Below, in pieces: positions 59,412 to 64,000 of a DNA stretch of 64,000 nucleotides; position 1 is the first letter of the stretch; the number at the start of each line of letters is the position of its first letter. The notes beneath the pieces were generated by a model that was not told the origin of the DNA, ran no database searches, and saw only the letters and a program-made list of their open reading frames with translations. This stretch comes from Lentisphaerota bacterium (GTDB lineage: Bacteria > Verrucomicrobiota > Lentisphaeria > Victivallales > Victivallaceae), in NCBI GenBank assembly GCA_015061625.1, contig SUWG01000003.1:1-64000 (forward strand), read 5' to 3'. Both the position numbers and the translations under genes were made by a program.

Positions 59412-60314
59412 TCACTCTGCGCAACTCCCGCTGGCTGACCCGGAAACTGCCTTGAATTTACGGTAAAATTCAGCAACTTTGGCACATTTTTCACGGGCAT
59501 CGGTCAGAAATTCCCGGATTTTTTCTTCCGGTTGTTCTTTGATGCCGAAATTGAAGTGGGGCATATAACGCATGGAGAGTTCAAAACTCAACGGGCCGGA
59601 ATAAGCTGATCCGGCGATTATGGCGGCAAGTTTTTCCCAATCAACCGTGCCGTAAAATGGGGTTTGGTGACGGTCGAGCGTACCGTCGTTATCGTTGAGG
59701 TGCAGGGCTTTCAGCCGGGATTTGTTTCTTTCAAGGCATGACGTTCCCCGGCCGTAACCATAGTTCCCGTGACCGGAATCGTAGGTGATGCCCAGATATT
59801 TTTCCGGATAGGCGGCGGTGAATTCTTCGATGCATTCAAAGAAGTCGTTGCGCATATTTTCAATGGCGATCGCCGCCTGGTATTTTTCCAGAACCGGCAT
59901 AAGCTCGTCCATGGAACGTCTGGCCATGAGCATTTCCTGCGGCACATTGGAATTATCCCACTTAAAAAGCCGCATACGGCTCGGTCCGTGCAAGGTCAGT
60001 GCTCCGGTGCCGCCCAATTGTGCGAACATTCTGATCCGGTTGGTGATCAGTTCCACCCCGGCCTGACGGGCATATTCATCGCCGGAAAACCAGAGTTTTT
60101 CCACGCCTGCTGAAGCGTGGATATCCTGAAGCTGCAAGCCGTACTCTTTCAACCATCTGCCGATCCGGGTGATTTCGGAGCGGCTGTAAATGAAGTCGGT
60201 ATTCCATTGATGGCACCAGTTGATATGGGTGAAGCCGGCATCGGCGATGAGACGTAAATATTTTTCCGGCTTTCCGGTTCCCTGTAAAAAATCGGTATTG
60301 ATTCCGAGCTGCAT
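59412..60314 (-). CDS. Sugar phosphate isomerase/epimerase
   Basis: MQLGINTDFLQ...FTHINWCHQW; ALTLHGPSRM; IAIENMRNDFF; ITYDSGHGNYG; start reset to 60314. Confidence 0.85.
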   Translation of the reverse strand: MQLGINTDFLQGTGKPEKYLRLIADAGFTHINWCHQWNTDFIYSRSEITRIGRWLKEYGLQLQDIHASAGVEKLWFSGDEYARQAGVELITNRIRMFAQLGGTGALTLHGPSRMRLFKWDNSNVPQEMLMARRSMDELMPVLEKYQAAIAIENMRNDFFECIEEFTAAYPEKYLGITYDSGHGNYGYGRGTSCLERNKSRLKALHLNDNDGTLDRHQTPFYGTVDWEKLAAIIAGSAYSGPLSFELSMRYMPHFNFGIKEQPEEKIREFLTDAREKCAKVAEFYRKFKAVSGSASGSCAE

Positions 60315-60445
60315 ATCAATAACTCCCGGTGGTGGTAAATCTGCTCCTGATAAATATAGCATCGTATTGCGGTGAATGCAAACCGGCAAGCCTTGCCGAA
60401 CCGGCACTTTTCCCGGTAAAAAAACGATATTTGTTGAAAAAGTAT

Positions 60446-60474
60446 TTGAAATAAGTTTTGTTTGGTGATATTTT
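60446..60474 (+). promoter_or_regulatory. Putative promoter TTGAAA-17-TATTTT for TIR gene
   Basis: Hexamer match and spacing; weak. Confidence 0.35.
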
Positions 60475-60509
60475 ATCGTTGTGGTTGTCCGGGTATGGGG
60501 GAATTTTGT

Positions 60510-62807
60510 ATGTTTGTGGAAAACGAAAATTTCAAATATTACGCATTCATCAGTTATTCACGCAGCAATTCTGACGTGGTGGCATATCTGCACCGCAAAC
60601 TGGAACACTTCCGCATACCCCGGAAACTGTTGAAAAATGCTGAACGTTACGGTGCCGGGGGCCGTTTTCTGCGGCCGATTTTCCGTGACCGCCGGGATCT
60701 GGTCAATTCGGCGGGCAATTTCACCGAAGACATCAGAAATGCGCTGGAGCAATCCCGGTATCTGATCGTGCTTTGTTCACCGGAAGCGGCCAAATCGCAG
60801 TGGGTCAACAAGGAAGTGGAGTATTTTCTGGAAACTCACGGACAGGATTTTTCGCTGATCGTGCCGGTGATCCTCAATGGCACTCCCGGATGTGCCGGAG
60901 AAGATGAGTGTCTGCCTGTATCTTTGCTTGATCCCCGGATCACGCTGCGCAATCTGCCCTGTATGAAAGCCGATCCGGGTGAACCGGAAAAAAGCGGTTG
61001 GGAAAACGGCATTATTCAGGCCTTGAGTTACCTTCTTAAAGTCCGCCGGGAAAATATCCGGGCGGCGGTGGATGCGGAAAAGGTGCGTCTTTTCCGGATT
61101 TATGCGGTCATTGGCGGGGTGGCGGCACTTTTATTTTCCGGATTGACGGCGTGGGCGTTGTATGCCCAGTATCAGGCGGAATCTGCCCGTATTGTTGCTG
61201 AAACTGCCAGAGAGGAAGCGGAAACTGCCAGAGAAGAGGCTGAAACTGCCAGAGAGGAAGCTGAAACTGCCAGAGAGGAAGCTGAAACCGCCAAAGAGGA
61301 AGCGGAAACCGCCAAAGCAGAGGTATTGTCTGCGGAAGCAAAAGTAATGGATGCCGAAAATGAAACGGCCGTTGCCAGAACTGAAGTTATTGAACAGAGT
61401 AAGATCGCTTCATGGAGTATGTCATTTTTACACCGGATATTTTACGATGCCGGAGCGGATGAGCAGTATGATGCCGATACCCTCAGCAGTGACGGGGTGA
61501 AAGAGCGGATCGTGGATGCGATCAGTCAATCTGCGGGGGTTTCAAATTTGAATTTAGAGTGGAAAGATCAGGTTAATGTATATACTGATTTCGCTTTGAT
61601 GTTGAGCAGTTTCGGCGTTTTGGACAAGGCGCATGATTTCATTGAACAAGCTTGTAGGTTGTGTCAGGAAAATGCCCCGGATTCGCCGGAATTTTTGAAC
61701 TGCAGAAAATGGCTTGCGGTTATCAAGTGGCGCAGAGGTGAAACCGGTGAGGCATTGGCTATTCTGTTGGATACATTATCCGGGTGGAATCAGTTGAATC
61801 AGGATGGGGCGCATAACAACGAGATCATGCGGTTGAATAACCTTATCGGTTACGTTTATTTTGACCAGCGTGAATTTGAGAATGCACTCACATATCACCG
61901 GGCAGCATTGGCGTTGGCCGTTGCCGGTGAGAAAAAAGAGATTGCCGCCAGAACCAAAATTGCCATTGGTAATGCGCTTACCGGAAGCAAGAAGTACGAG
62001 GAGGCACTGGATAGTCTGAATGGGGCATTGGAACTTTTTAAGGAGTTGTACGGGGCAGAAGAGGCAGAAGAGGCAAGACCGTTGATTTTTGCGCGGATAT
62101 ATGCCTGTATGGCCAATGTGTATACCAGTTGCAATCAGACCGAAGAGGCCTACAGGTATGCGGAAAAGGCTTTGAGACTCCGGCAGGTTCACCTGGGCAA
62201 AGACAGTTTGGTGACGGCGACCAGTCTGGTGCAGTTCGGGTATATTCTTATGGTGACGCGCGGTGATTATGCAGCGGCGTTGGATTATGTGGAACAGGCG
62301 TTGCATACCCGTATCCGGCATTTCGGCGAAAACAGCCGGGCAGTGGCGAATTGTTACCGGATTCGGGGGGAGATCTATTTGAAAAAACGGGAATACCATC
62401 TGGCGGCAGAAGCCTTTCAAAAAGCGTTGGAAATATACAGGAGTATCCATAAGGATAAGGAGCATCCGGAGATTGATCAGTGTGAGTCAAAATATGAAAA
62501 TGCGGTGACTTTGAGCGGCACTGCCGGTGGCATGGGGATGGAAAATATCCCGTCGGTATCAGGCAGTTCCGGCAGTTCTCAAGGAGGAATTTCCGAATCC
62601 ACTTCTGTCAGCGCTCCGGAAACCACTTCAGAAACCACTTCGGAAACCACTTCGGAAACCACTTCGGAAACCACTTCGGAAACCACTTCGGAAACCACTT
62701 CGGAAACCACTCCGGAAACTTCTCCTGAAACCATGCCTGAAACCACGCCTGAAACCACGCCTGAAACCACGCCTGAAACCACGCCTGAAACCACTCCGGG
62801 AACTTGA
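60510..62807 (+). CDS. TIR-domain protein: TIR - TM helix - heptad coiled coil - TPR - Thr/Glu repeat tail
   Basis: YAFISYSRSNSDVVAYLHRKLEHFRIP...FRDRRDLVNSAGNFTEDIRNALEQSRYLIVLCSPEAAKSQWVNKEVEYF; TM IYAVIGGVAALLFSGLTAWALYA; TPRs; start at ATG 60510. Confidence 0.85.
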   Translation: MFVENENFKYYAFISYSRSNSDVVAYLHRKLEHFRIPRKLLKNAERYGAGGRFLRPIFRDRRDLVNSAGNFTEDIRNALEQSRYLIVLCSPEAAKSQWVNKEVEYFLETHGQDFSLIVPVILNGTPGCAGEDECLPVSLLDPRITLRNLPCMKADPGEPEKSGWENGIIQALSYLLKVRRENIRAAVDAEKVRLFRIYAVIGGVAALLFSGLTAWALYAQYQAESARIVAETAREEAETAREEAETAREEAETAREEAETAKEEAETAKAEVLSAEAKVMDAENETAVARTEVIEQSKIASWSMSFLHRIFYDAGADEQYDADTLSSDGVKERIVDAISQSAGVSNLNLEWKDQVNVYTDFALMLSSFGVLDKAHDFIEQACRLCQENAPDSPEFLNCRKWLAVIKWRRGETGEALAILLDTLSGWNQLNQDGAHNNEIMRLNNLIGYVYFDQREFENALTYHRAALALAVAGEKKEIAARTKIAIGNALTGSKKYEEALDSLNGALELFKELYGAEEAEEARPLIFARIYACMANVYTSCNQTEEAYRYAEKALRLRQVHLGKDSLVTATSLVQFGYILMVTRGDYAAALDYVEQALHTRIRHFGENSRAVANCYRIRGEIYLKKREYHLAAEAFQKALEIYRSIHKDKEHPEIDQCESKYENAVTLSGTAGGMGMENIPSVSGSSGSSQGGISESTSVSAPETTSETTSETTSETTSETTSETTSETTSETTPETSPETMPETTPETTPETTPETTPETTPGT
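61197..61322 (+). repeat. Six 21-bp repeats encoding (AETAREE)n coiled-coil heptads
   Basis: 126 nt = 6 x 21; AETAREE x4, AETAKEE, AETAKAE. Confidence 0.9.
62619..62798 (+). repeat. 12-bp repeats GAAACCACTTCG / GAAACCACGCCT encoding ETTS/ETTP tail
   Basis: About 15 copies; terminates the TIR protein. Confidence 0.93.
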
Positions 62808-62946
62808 AAAACAGTAAAAATATACTTTTTTTTGAGATTTACAATTTTTTGTCATTAGCAATACAATTTTTATCCATCCGCAAAACGCATTTGTGGTGTA
62901 TACTTAATGCAGAAACAACATCAACCATAAAAATAAGAGGGAAAGT

Positions 62947-64000
62947 ATGACAAAACTCCACCATGGTGGAGTAAGGCAGTACTGCCTTACTCTCAAAAGA
63001 TGCTTCACCGCATTGTTTCTGACCGTCTTTCTGGCGGCGGGTATTCCATTTACCCTTAAAGGTGAAACTCCGTTATTCAAGAACGGAAACTTTGCGGAAA
63101 AAAGTTCCCGCGGTCTGCCGCTTTTCTGGCGGGTCCGGGCCAAGGATGTGAGCAACATCCAAATCTTTGAAACTGACAAGGGCAATGCGGTGCGGATGTG
63201 TCCGCAGGCCGGGGAAATGATGTTCCTCATCCAGTATCCCCAGTTTCAGCAGCGCGGCGTGCGTTACAAGGTGACTTATGAGGTGCGCAGTGCCAAAAAT
63301 ACTCCGCACCGGGTCTATCTGGAGTGGCGTGATGAATTCGGCAAGCTCAAATGCAATGACGGTTCATGGAGCATGACCACTGACCAGTGGCAGGAGCAGA
63401 GTTTTATTTTTCTGCTGCCGGAAAAATCCACCGGCGGTTATCTGGTTTTGAGTCCGGAAGCCGGCGGCGAAGTCGAATTCCGCAATATCCGCTTTGAACT
63501 TACCGATGATACCAACTTGCTGAAAAACCCGAATTTCTTTTTCCGCGGTTCCAATGGCAAATTCAAATCCTGGCAGTTGATCGCCGGTGAATCGATCACC
63601 TCTGAAAACGGCATCATGACCCTTACGCCGAAAGGCGATGCGGCGGCGGTGCTTGCCCAGTGGGATATTCTGGTCGTTCCCGGCCGCAGATACAAAATCT
63701 CGGCGGAAGTGCGCGGAAAGAGTGCCGGTCAGTACCGTATTTACACCGAGTGGCGCATTCCCGATCCGGCCAAACCCAACGAAAAGGGCCGTCTTTCCTC
63801 CTACGGCGGTTACTGGCGCAGTGTCGGCACCGAGTGGAAACAGGAAACGTTTTTCGTGACCATTCCGGAAAATGCCCGTGGAGCCTATATGGTCATCGGC
63901 GCGCGCCGTACCGGATTTGTGCAGTTCCGCAATGTCCGTATCGAGGAAGTTGAGCCGGAAGTCATCCCGCAGGAAGCCTCGGTCGGCGGCGGCAGATGGG
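62947..64000 (+). CDS. Secreted protein with repeated carbohydrate-binding-like beta-sandwich domains (5' part, runs off right edge)
   Basis: Manual translation MTKLHHGGVRQYCLTLKRCFTALFLTVFLAAGIPFTLKGETPLFKNGNFAEKS... open to window end; two similar domains (LFKNGNF.../LLKNPNFFF...). Confidence 0.7.
   Translation, partial: MTKLHHGGVRQYCLTLKRCFTALFLTVFLAAGIPFTLKGETPLFKNGNFAEKSSRGLPLFWRVRAKDVSNIQIFETDKGNAVRMCPQAGEMMFLIQYPQFQQRGVRYKVTYEVRSAKNTPHRVYLEWRDEFGKLKCNDGSWSMTTDQWQEQSFIFLLPEKSTGGYLVLSPEAGGEVEFRNIRFELTDDTNLLKNPNFFFRGSNGKFKSWQLIAGESITSENGIMTLTPKGDAAAVLAQWDILVVPGRRYKISAEVRGKSAGQYRIYTEWRIPDPAKPNEKGRLSSYGGYWRSVGTEWKQETFFVTIPENARGAYMVIGARRTGFVQFRNVRIEEVEPEVIPQEASVGGGRW
62956..62992. repeat. 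Twin palindrome in N-terminal codons
   Basis: CTCCACCATGGTGGAG (16-bp perfect) overlapping GAGTAAGGCAGTACTGCCTTACTC (24-bp perfect). Confidence 0.95.

Noticed and set aside
62619-62798. CRISPR-like array
   Set aside because: Repeats are directly adjacent 12-mers without spacers and in frame with the TIR protein.
62579-62861. Minus-strand repeat ORFs (VVSGVVSG..., GFRRGFRR...)
   Set aside because: Complement of the ETTS/ETTP coding repeats; repeats stay open in all frames.
1-64000. tRNA, rRNA or known riboswitch genes
   Set aside because: No cloverleaf, rRNA-like or recognisable riboswitch sequence was found by eye; tRNAscan-SE/Infernal would be needed to be sure.

Overview
About 64 kb of ordinary protein-coding bacterial DNA. 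Long collinear gene clusters contain carbohydrate-active enzymes, sugar-catabolism enzymes, AraC/DeoR/GntR regulators and several pseudopilin-like genes carrying [32 protein letters not shown]. This combination suggests Lentisphaerota/Victivallales (inference, not tested). No rRNA, tRNA, CRISPR array or transposase was recognised. Main blocks: (i) 0.3-9.4 kb, AraC regulators, a rhamnulokinase-like kinase, aminotransferase, SDR, DeoR, an AraA/FucI-like isomerase and an amidohydrolase; (ii) 9.5-25.8 kb, a minus-strand polysaccharide-utilisation-like cluster (MFS, pseudopilin, uncharacterised paralogs, LamG protein, glycosidases, PIG-L deacetylase, M24 peptidase) ending at a strong hairpin; (iii) 26-34.9 kb, glutamine synthetase, GH29 fucosidase, sialate O-acetylesterase-like esterase, GntR and Gfo/Idh; (iv) 34.9-52 kb, a second secreted-enzyme and pseudopilin cluster; (v) 53-59.3 kb, RecD2-like helicase and an LpoB/YcfL/COG3014-like lipoprotein cluster; (vi) 60.5-62.8 kb, a TIR-TM-heptad-TPR protein. 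The most unusual signal is a family of twin perfect hairpins inside the N-terminal codons of at least four genes. Their stem sequences differ but base pairing is kept. Two of these genes also carry a 'split' pseudopilin leader (FTLIELLV - insert - FTLIELLV; the second copy is outside the window for the gene at the left edge), and one has a 34-bp tandem duplication of the twin hairpin that frameshifts the gene.
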